Positions 13,632 to 24,226 of a stretch of 64,000 bases of DNA are shown here, in pieces (positions within the stretch are counted from its first letter, which is position 1; each line of letters opens with the position of its first letter). The stretch is taken from assembly GCF_033473495.1 (NCBI RefSeq), contig NC_088939.1, forward strand, positions 3,596,001 to 3,660,000, in the 5' to 3' direction. Under the pieces are notes generated by a model. That model was not told the origin of the DNA. It worked only from the letters and a program-made list of their open reading frames with translations, and made no database searches. The translations under genes were made by a program, and so were the position numbers. The DNA comes from Cercospora beticola (Eukaryota; Ascomycota; Dothideomycetes; Mycosphaerellales; Mycosphaerellaceae).

Positions 13632-14005
13632 TTAGCTATCCGAGGCCTAGCGCTATTACGCTTAGCTATACTAGTAATTCGATTATCTATACCTCTCTTA
13701 GTAAGCGTTTATTCTTAGCTTTAAGAGTATAGATCTCTAGCTATTCGCGTAACGTATTATTTTTAGCTTAGAGGCGCCTACGTATTATATATACGTTACT
13801 AGCGTCGTCGGTATTACTTATATTCTCGTCCTATTCCTCTTTAGCTTATACTATTCTAGATTCTAATATCTCTTCGATATAGCCTAATAGCTATCTATCG
13901 TTCGGTACGTTATCGTTACGATTAGTCTACTAGGCGGATACGTTTCGCGTAAGTATAATAGGCCTTAATAGATCGCTACTCTCGATAAGGTAGAAGAATT
14001 ATAAT

Positions 14006-14199
14006 TATAAGAGTAGAATATAGTAATATATTAAGCGCCTCTAGACTCTCTATTTAGAAATATTAAGAATAATTCTTACCTCTTCGTTTATATACGTTCT
14101 ACGTACTTTTATCCTACTCTAAGTATAAGTAGTACTAGCCGTTATACCTTAACGTCTAATAAGCTACGCCTCTCGAGCTATATACTTCTAGCTCTTATA
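14006..14199 (-). repeat. Chromovirus outer 5' LTR (194 bp)
   Basis: The rightmost LTR of the element, ending ctcttata at 14199 and followed by ctaag at 14200-14204, which matches 6832-6836. Confidence 0.9.
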
Positions 14200-14204
14200 C
14201 TAAG

Positions 14205-15433
14205 ATTATCTAGAAGATTTCTTTTCCTCTAAGTATATTTTCCTATAGCTTAAACTATAGTCTCTAGTTCTCTCTTATTAGGATTAGTATTCTCCTTCTA
14301 TCTAATTTACTTATTAAATCTATTTCTATAAAATTAAATAAATAAATCTAAACTCTAGAAATATAAGCTCTTTTAATTTAATTAGTAGCTTCTAGATTTC
14401 TATTTTCTCTAGTTACTAAGACTCTTCTCTTTTAGCTAAAGTATCTAAAGACTCTTCTCTTTTATAGAAGTTAGTTAGGTTCTTAGATAGAGAACTTCTA
14501 GAAGATTTACTTTCTTAGAAGAGTACTACTAGCTAGTTCTAAGATATTAGTAGTACTTAGTACTTAGACCTAGTTTTATCTACTTAGATACTATAGTCTA
14601 AAGCTAATCCTTTTCTCTTTATACTTCTTTAGTATACTTCTCTTTTAAAGTAAAGTATACTTTACTAGACTTTTCTCTATCTTATCTACTTTTTAAGAAC
14701 TTCTAGCTTATAACTAGGATTTTCTAAAGCTTTAAAATAGTATAAATAGAATATATTTCTAGTTTTTCTTATACTCTTTTCCTACTTCTTTATCTAATTA
14801 ATACTATAGGTTCTATAAGAGGTAATACGTATTACTTTAAAGATAAGAAAGCTAACTCTTACTACTTAGAGCCTTTCTATAAACTCGAGCTTATAACCTA
14901 TTAAACTATATTCTTATAGATACTCGTCGGATAAGTATAATATAGTAGAAGTAGAGATAATAAGTAGGAACTAACCGAGTTAATTATATTAGTTAGTTAT
15001 AGATTATATTTTACTTCTAAGATAGATATTAGCTAAGTTATATAACCTAGTATTATATAATCTATATTACCTAATCCTAATCTCTAAAGTATCTCTTAGA
15101 ATATCTAACTAGACTATACTTTCTAATAAGAAGTAGAGATATCTAGATAACTTAAACTAGAGAAAAGATTATAGTATTTAGCTTATACTATAAGAGCTAT
15201 ATAGAAATAATAATAAGAAAGAAAGAGAATAGATAACTTAGAGTTATTTAAAGCTAGATAGTATACTTTATATTAAAGAAAAAGATATCTACTATTAAGC
15301 TATTAGTATCTAGAATCTATAAGAAGTATAGTCTTAGCTTTTAGAGATATAAGTAAAGTAAGAGCCTTTACTATAATAGAGAATAAAACTAAGGAAAGTA
15401 ACTAGCTATTAAGAGATAGATTATTAGAGAGAG
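14205..15433. other. Old, deeply mutated repeat DNA, right half
   Basis: This is the continuation of 4968-6836. From roughly 15100 to 15433 it is homologous, in inverse orientation, to the interior of the 2.3-kb element next to its LTR at 15792. A purine tract (attagagagag) lies directly before the LTR at 15434, as in a polypurine tract. CpG, CpA and CpC are depleted. Near 14880-14897 a short match to the primer-site region at 17880-17906 is seen. Confidence 0.6.
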
Positions 15434-15649
15434 TATTATAATATAAGATTCTAAAGATACTATATTTCTCTATCTAATAGTTAGACTTTAGATAAGTAGT
15501 ACTTTAGGCTTTAAGAATTCTTAGTAGAAAGTATTTCTTTATAGACTTATAGTAGATAGAAACCTAAGCTTCTCTAACTACTTATTATAAAGAGTTTTAC
15601 TTTACTTTATTCCGCTATACTTAAATAAGTTAGACCTCTAAATTTAATA
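15434..15649 (+). repeat. Old LTR copy of the 216-bp family
   Basis: Reverse complement of the LTRs at 15792-16007 and 17907-18122, with the same length of 216 bp and TATTA...TAATA-type ends. It has many extra G-to-A and C-to-T changes, also at CpG and CpC. The purine tract before it suggests a 3' LTR of an old plus-strand element. No target duplicate is seen. Confidence 0.85.
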
Positions 15650-15791
15650 GTACTAAATTAACTACTACTAGCTTATTTACTATAACTAGTAATATTATCT
15701 ATTAGAGCTTAACTAAAAGTAAACGCGTAATACGCTTAGTTCTTATATTAGAGATATATACTATTAGCTATAGTATTAATATAGTATTTAG

Positions 15792-16007
15792 TATTAAATA
15801 TAGGGGTCTAACCTATCTAGGTATAGCGGAATAAGGCAAAGTAAAACCCTCCGATATAAGTAGTTAGAGAGGCTTAGGTTACTATCTACTATAAGCTTAT
15901 AAAGAAATACCCTCTACTAAGAATTCCTAAAGCCTAAGGCACTACTTGCCCGAAGTCTAACTATTAGATAGAGAGATATAGTATCTATAGAATCTTAAAT
16001 CGTAATA
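15792..16007 (-). repeat. LTR of the 2.3-kb element (3' LTR by orientation)
   Basis: 216 bp, nearly identical to 17907-18122. Preceded by the target duplicate tttag at 15787-15791. Confidence 0.9.
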
Positions 16008-17906
16008 CTCCCTCTAATAGCCTATCTCTTAATAGCTAGTTACCTTTCCTTAGTCTTATCCTCTATTATAGTAAAGGCCCTTACCTTACCTATATCTCTA
16101 AAAGCTAAGACTATACTTCTTATAGGTTCTAGATACTAATAGCTTAATAGCAAGTGTCCCTTCCCTTAATATAGAGTATACTGCCTAGCTTTAAATAACT
16201 CTAAGTTATCTGTCCTCTTTCTCCCTTATTATTATCTCTATATAGCTCTTATAGTATAAGCTAAAGACTCTAATCCTCTCTCTAGTTTAGGTTGCCTAGG
16301 TATCCCTACTTCTTTCTCTTCTAGAATAGAAAGGATGTTATTAGGTAATAAGTATAGTTAGGTATCTATAGTATCTCTAATAGATAACTAAGATTTAGGT
16401 AGGCTACTAAGCAGAACTTAGATTCTATTCTTAGGTTTAACCGCCTCTACTATTACTAGCTAGGCCTCCCTTATCTTCTTCCTAAGTAATAGTAAGCTTA
16501 ACTATACTTGTAATATACTCTATAAACTTGTTATTTAAAAGGTAAAGTACTGCTATACTAGTTTCCTTCCTAATACTTTATTATCCTTATACTTCTTCTT
16601 TAGCTCTTACTAGATAGCCTTTGCTATCTCTTTCTCTAATACTACCTCTTTATCCTCTTTACTAATATAAAGCTAAATCTAGTAGATTACTTTATAGTTT
16701 GCCTTATTAGTTATTAGGATAGATATTAAGGTCTTAATAGTTAAGTATAGGTCTTCTCTCTTAAGGAATATAGCTATCTTTCTAAACTATTATTCTAAGT
16801 TCTCCTTAGAGAGTACTAGATATAGTCTCTTTACTAAAGTACTATTTATCTTGTCTTATTCCTATCTTATCTTCTAAAGAGTTAACTTTAGGTATATATA
16901 TTACTAAGTTCTTCTAACTATAGCTAAGAAATAAATTTGTTTTATATAGTAAAGGACCTATATATCTTAGTATTTAGTTCTTAGTATATATATAGGTAGA
17001 AATTCCCTTATACTAGACTATCTAGTAGGGGATTAACTATACTAAGACTCCTCTCTCTTAGCTAGAGCTTATAGAACTCTATCTTCTAGGTAGCTCTAGG
17101 GCAGGTATTATACTCTAGGCCTTATATATAGTATATATATTAATAGCTAAAGGAGTATACCTCTCTAGTACTCTCTAGTATAGGAACCTCCTAGTACTAC
17201 TATATTTATAATAAAGGTAGGTTTATAACTCCTCTTAATCTTAGGTATATTAGTTTGTCTAACTAGGCCTCTAGAGCCTAATTGTCTAATCCTCCTTTAG
17301 ATTCTAGAGATAGTAAGAGGTTTAGTTAGTCTCTAAAGTATTATTAGCTAATAGTAGGTCTCTCTAGAACCTGCCTTATAACTATCCTAACTAAATATAA
17401 CCTACCTAGTATAAACTAATCCTCTAGCCTTATAAGATCTTCCTTTAAATAGGTAGTAAGTTCTATCTATATAGCTATCTTTAGGAGACTCCCTCTCCCT
17501 CTAATAGCCTAACTACTCTTCTAACTTTGTTCTCTTCTACTTTCTAGTAGTAGGGAAATACTAGACTAACTCCTAGTATTATTAGACTATAACTTTTGTT
17601 TACTAAGTACCTAGCCTAGGTACCTTATAGAGTTTATTCTCTATCTTTATATAGCTATATAGTATATCTTTCTACTTAGGACTAATATATATTAGATATC
17701 CTATCTACCTATATATACTATTCTTTCTACTATCTAGTTTATACCTATAAGACTACTCCTCTTGCTTCTAACTCTTTTATAGCTTTAGATCCTACTATTA
17801 CCTTTAAGTCTCTTACTAGAGTACCTTAACTCCTACCGGGAGTACTTACTATTATATCCTCTAGCTCCTAACTTTCCGGCTACAATATAAACCCGGGCTT
17901 ATAACC

Positions 17907-18122
17907 TATTAAATATAGGAGTCTAACCTATCTAGGTATAGCGGAATAAGGCAAAGTAAAACCCTCCGATATAAGTAGTTAGAGAGGCTTAGGTTACTAT
18001 CTACTATAAGCCTATAAAGAAATACCCTCTACTAAGAATTCCTAAAGTCTAAGGCACTACTTACCCGAAGCCTAACTATTAGATAGAGAGATATAGTATC
18101 TATAGAATCTCAAATCGTAATA
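17907..18122 (-). repeat. LTR of the 2.3-kb element (5' LTR by orientation)
   Basis: 216 bp, nearly identical to 15792-16007, followed by tttag at 18123-18127. The adjoining bases 17885-17906 could be the tRNA primer site. Confidence 0.9.
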
Positions 18123-18239
18123 TTTAGTATTAATACTACTCTATTTATAATCTTAAAAAACATAAATAGCAAAAACGAAGTAACTACTAGCGATAGCTAG
18201 TAAACTAAAGAGATAGATAGGAGAGTCTCTAGTAATAGT

Positions 18240-19690
18240 AGCGGAGGGATAGGCGGTTAACTAAGGCCTCTACCGGCGACGCTAAAGGTTACCTCGAAGG
18301 GCGTAACGCGCTCTATAAACCTAGTAACTACTATACTAATATACTAGATATAAATAGACTTAATAGATAGACTTAATAGAGCTAGATAGGTCCTCGAGAC
18401 CGAAACCTTCTTACTTAAGAACTCTATCCTCTCCGCCTTCTACGACGCGTATAAAGTCGCGTCTCTACTCCTCCTCTACTCTATCTAGAGCGACCGAATC
18501 GACTAGCTTACTAAAGAGGTAAGCAAACTCGCCGCTATAATATACGCGGCGACTCTAAAGACTACCTCTCTAGCGACTATCGAAAGAGAATAGGATACGT
18601 ACTATATACCTATAGTTAGCTATATAACTATAATCTAAGTACTAGAAGGAAAGGAACGCGAAGCTCTAAAGGAGAGGTTCTATACGGATATTCTTAAAGG
18701 TATTAAAACCGCGAGTAGTAACGTAGTCGGAGTCTAGAAAACCCGCGATAGAGTAAGAGTATTCGTAGCTAGTAAGACTAGCCTAAAGGAACTAGAAAAA
18801 GACGAAAAGTAGATAATAGTTTACTTTAGAAAGTCGATAAGAATAGAGAAGGGTAGCTTCTAGCTACTAGTATACGACGTGCCGATAACTAGTATATAAA
18901 TAAATACGAACGATACGATCGTATAGTTTATCTAAAGTAATAGGATACTATACTCTAGCTTAGTTATCGAACGGGCCTTCTTCCTAAAAGGCCTAGCCTA
19001 TAGAGTAGATAGGAAGACGACGAGCGTAGTTATCGAAGTAAATAATATCGAAACGGCTAGGGAAATCCGCCTACGAGGTATTACCTATAAGAGGTACTTC
19101 TAGATAGTCGAACTATACTCCTCGAAGTATAGACCTATATAATATAGGAAATATATATAATAGAGCTATATCGAGAAGTACTATAAGATAGAAGTAGAGT
19201 ATAGGAAGTATATAGAGAAATACGAGACAAGTATATATATAGCTAGTAGTAATAAGTATACTAACTATAGAGGGAAATACGTAGTATAGTAGTTAGAATA
19301 CTAAGTAAAATAGATATAGAAGAAGAAGATATAGAGAGCCTATACTATACTATATAATATCCTCGACCGAATAACGATAAAAACAAGCCTAATAATAGGG
19401 AGTATAGCCCTACTACTACTCCTACTACTACTACTAGTACCTATATACGATATAGGAGATAAGCGCCTAAAGGCAGAGTCCTCGATAGATATAATACTAG
19501 CTAGGCAAGAGCTAGAGAGGCCGAGGAACGCAGATATTATATAGATAGTAAGAGACCGTAGCTAGAGTAAGATTACGAGCTTTATAGAAAGCGAAGACTA
19601 TATCTTCGATATATATATCTCTCTCTCTAGCGCGCCTAAAACCTTACGATATATAATACCGACTAGGAACCTAATAGACGATAATATAGC
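18240..19690 (+). pseudogene. LINE ORF1 (Gag-like) relic
   Basis: Relic frame with acidic and helical N-terminal parts. At about 19130-19330 it has a cluster of CCHC-type zinc knuckles, now written with Tyr codons in place of Cys (for example YRKYIEKYETSIY). The product of such genes binds RNA in the retrotransposition particle. Boundaries are approximate. Confidence 0.65.
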
Positions 19691-22600
19691 AGACGATAAT
19701 AAATAGTATACCTACCCTTACTATTCTATAGTATAATATAAACTATAGTAGAAATAAAGTAATAATCTCTTTTCTATAGATACTCGACTCGAAGAGATAC
19801 TATATAGTCGCTATTTAAGAACCTTAGATTAATCTATCTACGAAACTAATATCCTAAATACTAGAGTACTATTATATTATCTCCGGATCGGGAACCGCGA
19901 GAACGTATATATATATCTCTAAAGAAATCGATCTCTAGATATAGAAAGCTATAATAGTAGAAGACGATATCGTTATAGTTAAGGTCGAAATATACTACGA
20001 AAGTATAGTAGTCCTTAACTACTATAATCTACTATAACTAATAGGAGGTCGCGAAGAGAGGACGCTCCTAACTATTAGAAGACTCCTCGAGGATAAATAG
20101 TAGTTTATAATAGTCGGAGACTTTAACCTATACTACTCGGACTAGTTAGAAGACAACTCTCGACTATACTAGATAGTATTAAAGCTAAGAGCTATTATAG
20201 AAACTAACGACGTATAACTAGCTATACTTAAGAGACTTATTACCTAGGAATCTCCGAGAAGCTAATAGATACTAGATCTCTCGTAGGTTAGTAGAGATAT
20301 CTTCCTTAGCCTTACTCGGTATAAAGTAGAAAAGGAACTAGATTATAGCTCCGACTACCGGCCTATAGCTACCGAACTCCTCCTATCCTATAAGTATACC
20401 TAATATAAGCTATATCTATAATAGAAGAAGACCGACTAGGAAGAGGTTAGAGAAGGTATAAGAGCAACTACGGACGAAATTACTACCCGACGCTTAGACT
20501 CTACGATAGATATTAGCTAGATAGCTATCGACCTAACTACTACGATTACGCTCGTAATCCGAGCAAAAGTACTAGTCGCAAAACTCTTACTATACGCTAC
20601 TATATAGTAGACTATAGAATATAGCTACCTTACGAAATAGGCCTACCGAGTAAAGTAGGCGTAGCGAAGGAGTAGAGACGTTCTTAACTACGTTCTATAT
20701 CGAAAGGCTAAGAACGCAAAAAAAAAGATAAATTCGACGCGATATAATATAAGTATAGCGAGAGACCGTCCGAGAAGTTATAGCCGATAATAGTAAAGTA
20801 TAGAAACTAGCGAAATAGGCGAGATAACCGAAATAAGCTACCTTTCTTTAATTCTCTCCTATTCGATTCTAAAGCGGCTATCTATAAGATAGCGATAAGA
20901 GTAAAGCGAGAGCCCTAGTAGCGCACTTCTTCTCGCTACTAGTTAACGTAGACCTAAGCGATATCTAGCTAGTTTAAACTCTAATAATCTCTATCGACTA
21001 AGAGATTATAATAGAAGATATACTTAAGGCGATAAAACGACTCTCGAAAAATAAAGTACCCGGCTCGGATATAATCCTAAACGAACTCCTTAAGGTATAT
21101 ACTAGTACGCTCGCCCTAGCTCTATCTAATATCTTCTCTATATATACGAGACTAGGCTTCTATCTCGAAACGTAGAAAGACTTAACTATAGTAGTCCTAC
21201 GAAAGCTCTAAAAACTAGACTATATAGAGGCTAAGTTATACTAACCGATCGCTCTACTTAATATAATAGTAAAGCTCCTAGAAGCTATTATCGCTCGACG
21301 TATATTAGCTATCGCGGAAGAAAGAGACCTACTTCTAGTAATATAGATAGAAGTCCGACTAAACTACTCTACTCTATCTATACTAGAGTTAATAACCGAA
21401 TAGATCTATACGGTATAGAGCTGCCCGAAGCCGAAGGTAGTATTAATACTCTATCTAGATATCTCTAGCGCCTTCGATAAAGTCTTATACGACTACCTTA
21501 TCTATATCCTATACTAGAAAGGCTTTCTACTATAGCTAATATACTTCGTTACGTTATTCCTTATAGACTATACGACGAGCCTCCGACTCGGTAACGCTAT
21601 AAGTAGTAAATAAGCGATAATAATAGGAATCCTATAGAGGTCTACTCTATTACTAATCCTATTCCTATTTTTTATATCCGAACTCCTCCTATAGCTAGAG
21701 AGTAGAGAGACGATAGAGATAGAGTTCGTCGATAATACGAGTATACTAGTAGTCGGTACTACGACCGAGGGAAACTATAAAAGGCTAGAACGGGCCTATA
21801 AGAAGTACTATACCTAGGCCGAGCGATATAGAGCTAAGTTTACCTCCGATAAATACTAGCTAATCTATTTTATAAGGAAGAGAAAATAGAATAAAATAGC
21901 AAAGGTTACGATCGTAGAGTTTAATAGCGAACTAGTAGAATTACTACGCTTCCTAGAGGTCTAGGTAGACTCGAAGCTTAACTAGAAAGCAAATATAGAA
22001 GCTACTATATAAAAGGTAAGAGCGACTACTAAGATACTATAGGGACTTTCGTAGTCTATATAGAGAGCCGACCTACTCTATATAAGACAAATATATAATA
22101 TAATTATATAAACTACGCTTATATATAGCAGACTAGTATAGGTAATATAATAGCGAACGAATATATAACTCTTCGAAGTCGCCTAGAACGTTAACCTACG
22201 CCGAATCGCCGGAGCCTACTATACTATACTAGTAGACGCGCTACGCTACGAAATAGGCACTCCGCTAATTAAAGACTACCTATACGAGAAGACGTTCTAG
22301 TATATCTAGAAAATAGAAAACCTAATAGTAACGGAATATATATAGCGTTAGTACTATAAGATTAGAAACTCGTACTACTAATAATATATAGAAGATCTCC
22401 TCTAAATAAGTAATACTTAACTCGGCCGCGATATATAGGAAGAAGTATAGCCTAACGAAGTACAGAATAGATACGATACCTAATACTCTCGGTAGAAGGA
22501 AATCTAGAGAACTATAGTAGCCTAACGACAGGAGATAGACCTATAGGCGCCCTCTATATAGTATATATAGATAAGAGGAGACGATAACCGATACCGGAAA

Positions 22601-22990
22601 TATAAAGAGCTCTCCCGCTCCGAGAGTACGGCCGTAATACTACTCCGAATAGAGTATATCGAGCTTAATATATACCTATATATAAGGAATGTCCTAGAGT
22701 TCGATAGCCCGGTATATAAGTATAGAGTAAGATAATAAACGGGGAAATATATCCTACTCTAGTACTCGAATATAGTATAGAGTAGGAACGAGTTTATCCG
22801 ATTAATAGAAAGTATAAATATATAGACTATACTATTAACTACGAGAGAGATAAAACTAGTAGTATAACGCCTAATAGTACTCTAGTGCCTCTAATAGTTC
22901 GTATAGATAGAGGTAGAGCCGACGATAGAGTAGAAATAAGAGAGAGAGATAGGAAAAGAAAAGAGTAGAGAGAGCCTAGACCTAAGAGAG
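19690..22990 (+). pseudogene. LINE ORF2 (endonuclease-RT) relic
   Basis: The APE-type endonuclease is seen at about 19870-20400, with IIVGDFNL near 20110-20135 and the SDHRPI motif near 20350 changed to SDYRPI by RIP. Reverse transcriptase spans about 21050-21900: motif A reads LDISSAFDKV near 21455-21485, and motif C reads EFVDNTSI near 21722-21745, where the second catalytic Asp is now Asn through a TG-to-TA change. A Cys-poor C-terminal region follows to about 22990. In life this protein nicks target DNA and reverse transcribes the element RNA. Confidence 0.75.
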
Positions 22991-22999
22991 AATAGGTAC

Positions 23000-24082
23000 T
23001 TAAGAATCGCTAATCTACGATCGTATATAACGATAACCTAATACCTAAGAGCGCCGTAATAGGCGCGATATACGAAGTAAATAGAAGATAGGTTTTATAT
23101 CGCGAGACTTTTCGCTCTCTAGATAAAGATATATAGATAGCTCTATATAGACCTAGATAGGAGCCGGTTTAGGAATATAAGACTTTATCTATCTATCTAT
23201 TTATAATCTTATAGTAACTAGATAAACTAGTCTTACTATTAATCGTCTATACTAACTTACTCTCGCTTTATAAATATATAGTTAAGCTCGGTACTACTAA
23301 GAAGAAATACTTAATAATCGATATTATAGTACTAAGATAGATATATAAAGCTAGAGAGGTCTATAAAGTATACTAGATTAATAGAACTACTAACTCTACT
23401 AATACTATAACTAAATTAATACCGAATAAAGTATTAATAACACTTATTAATTAAGGAACGATATTATATAATATCTAAAGATAGATTAAAAAGTAAACTA
23501 ACTTAGTAAAGACGAATTAACTCGATAAAATAATATAAATTCGAGAATAATAGCTATCGGCTAATTAGAGGCTAGAGATATACTATTAGTTATTAGAAGT
23601 ATTAATTTTACTATAGTTTTAAGTAAGTTTATATAAGAAAAGAAAGATTACTAGTATTAGTTTAGTAGCTACCTTATATAAACTAGCTTAGTTAGCTAGA
23701 TTAATAGATATTCTATTCTAGTATAGAGATAGAGATAGAAGTATTATATATATAGCTAGCTCGTTCGCTACTTTCTTTTAAATTAGAATATAAATCTTTA
23801 TTATACTACCGACTTTATTATCTAACTAAATACTCTCTATAAAGAAGCCTATCTATACTATATACGTCCTTCTATTAGTTATAATTAAAGGCGTCTTCTT
23901 ATAAAAGTTTATCTCTTTAGTAGTCTTAGACTCTACTACCTATACTTAGTAGCGAAAGACAAGTATAATTAGCCCGCCTATCTCTAATTACTTCGTATAG
24001 AACCTTGTTCGCTAAGGATAATTAATATAAAGACTTACTAAAATTATTAATAAGATATACTTCCCTTATATTAAGTCTATAA
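23000..24082. other. RIP-mutated DNA of unknown origin, 3' of the LINE
   Basis: AT-rich, CpA-poor sequence without readable domains. It may be the LINE 3' region plus an older element. Mutation density stays high up to the border at about 24082. Confidence 0.5.
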
Positions 24083-24226
24083 ACACACTATACGCATCAA
24101 GGATCAGGATGGAAAGTGACGCCATGGTAAGTTTCGCATGTCTGCCACGTGCTCACCGATGAGCTTGAGCACGAGCCAGGGTCCGAACATCGGCGCCGAA
24201 AAGCGTCTTCAAAAGTTGCAAGTGCT

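Larger units (their letters stand above)
6837..14199 (-). mobile_element. Chromovirus (Ty3/gypsy) with three LTRs, RIP-inactivated
   Basis: The element is flanked by the 5-bp duplication ctaag at 6832-6836 and 14200-14204, which defines its ends. On the minus strand the order is: 5' LTR (14006-14199), 374 bp of leader/gag, a second LTR (13437-13631), the leader again, gag, protease, reverse transcriptase, RNase H, integrase, chromodomain, about 1.4 kb of extra sequence with a plus-strand frame relic, and the 3' LTR (6837-7030). The chromodomain after integrase marks a chromovirus. Every gene is broken by RIP stops. Confidence 0.9.
13063..14199 (-). repeat. Tandem duplication of LTR plus leader
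   Basis: The unit 13063-13631 (374 bp leader plus 195 bp LTR) is repeated directly as 13632-14199 (374 bp plus 194 bp) without spacer. The copies differ mainly by transitions of the RIP type. Because the target duplicate ctaag follows 14199 and not 13631, the duplicated unit belongs to the inserted element. Confidence 0.88.
15792..18122 (-). mobile_element. 2.3-kb non-autonomous LTR retrotransposon
   Basis: Two 216-bp direct LTRs (15792-16007 and 17907-18122) are flanked by the 5-bp duplication tttag at 15787-15791 and 18123-18127. Ends are tatta...taata (TGTTA...TAACA before RIP). A purine-rich stretch lies, on the minus strand, just before the left LTR, and a possible primer binding site beginning ggttataagcccggg adjoins the right LTR, so the element points leftward. 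The 1.9-kb interior shows no domain I can read, so it probably depends on a partner element. More TpG and CpA remain here than in its neighbours. Confidence 0.85.
18180..23000 (+). mobile_element. Tad-like LINE (non-LTR retrotransposon), RIP-inactivated
   Basis: The plus strand shows two consecutive relic frames: a Gag-like ORF1 ending in zinc knuckles and an ORF2 with endonuclease and reverse transcriptase. The order and motifs fit the Tad/I-like LINEs of fungi. CpA is almost absent while CpG is kept. The true 5' end and the 3' tail could not be fixed. Confidence 0.8.
1..24082. other. RIP-mutated transposon block
   Basis: About 24 kb with almost no CpA or TpG and a great excess of TpA, while CpG is common in most of it. 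ATG and TGA are therefore nearly absent, and no plausible open gene exists. Relic frames interrupted by TAG and TAA (from CAG, CAA and TGG) still show retrotransposon domains. This is the known signature of repeat-induced point mutation. Normal composition resumes near 24083, about 145 bp from the stop codon of the first real gene. Confidence 0.95.

Noticed and set aside
14880..14930. Possible further LTR next to a primer-site-like sequence
   Set aside because: The match to 17880-17906 is short, and no second LTR or target duplicate was found.
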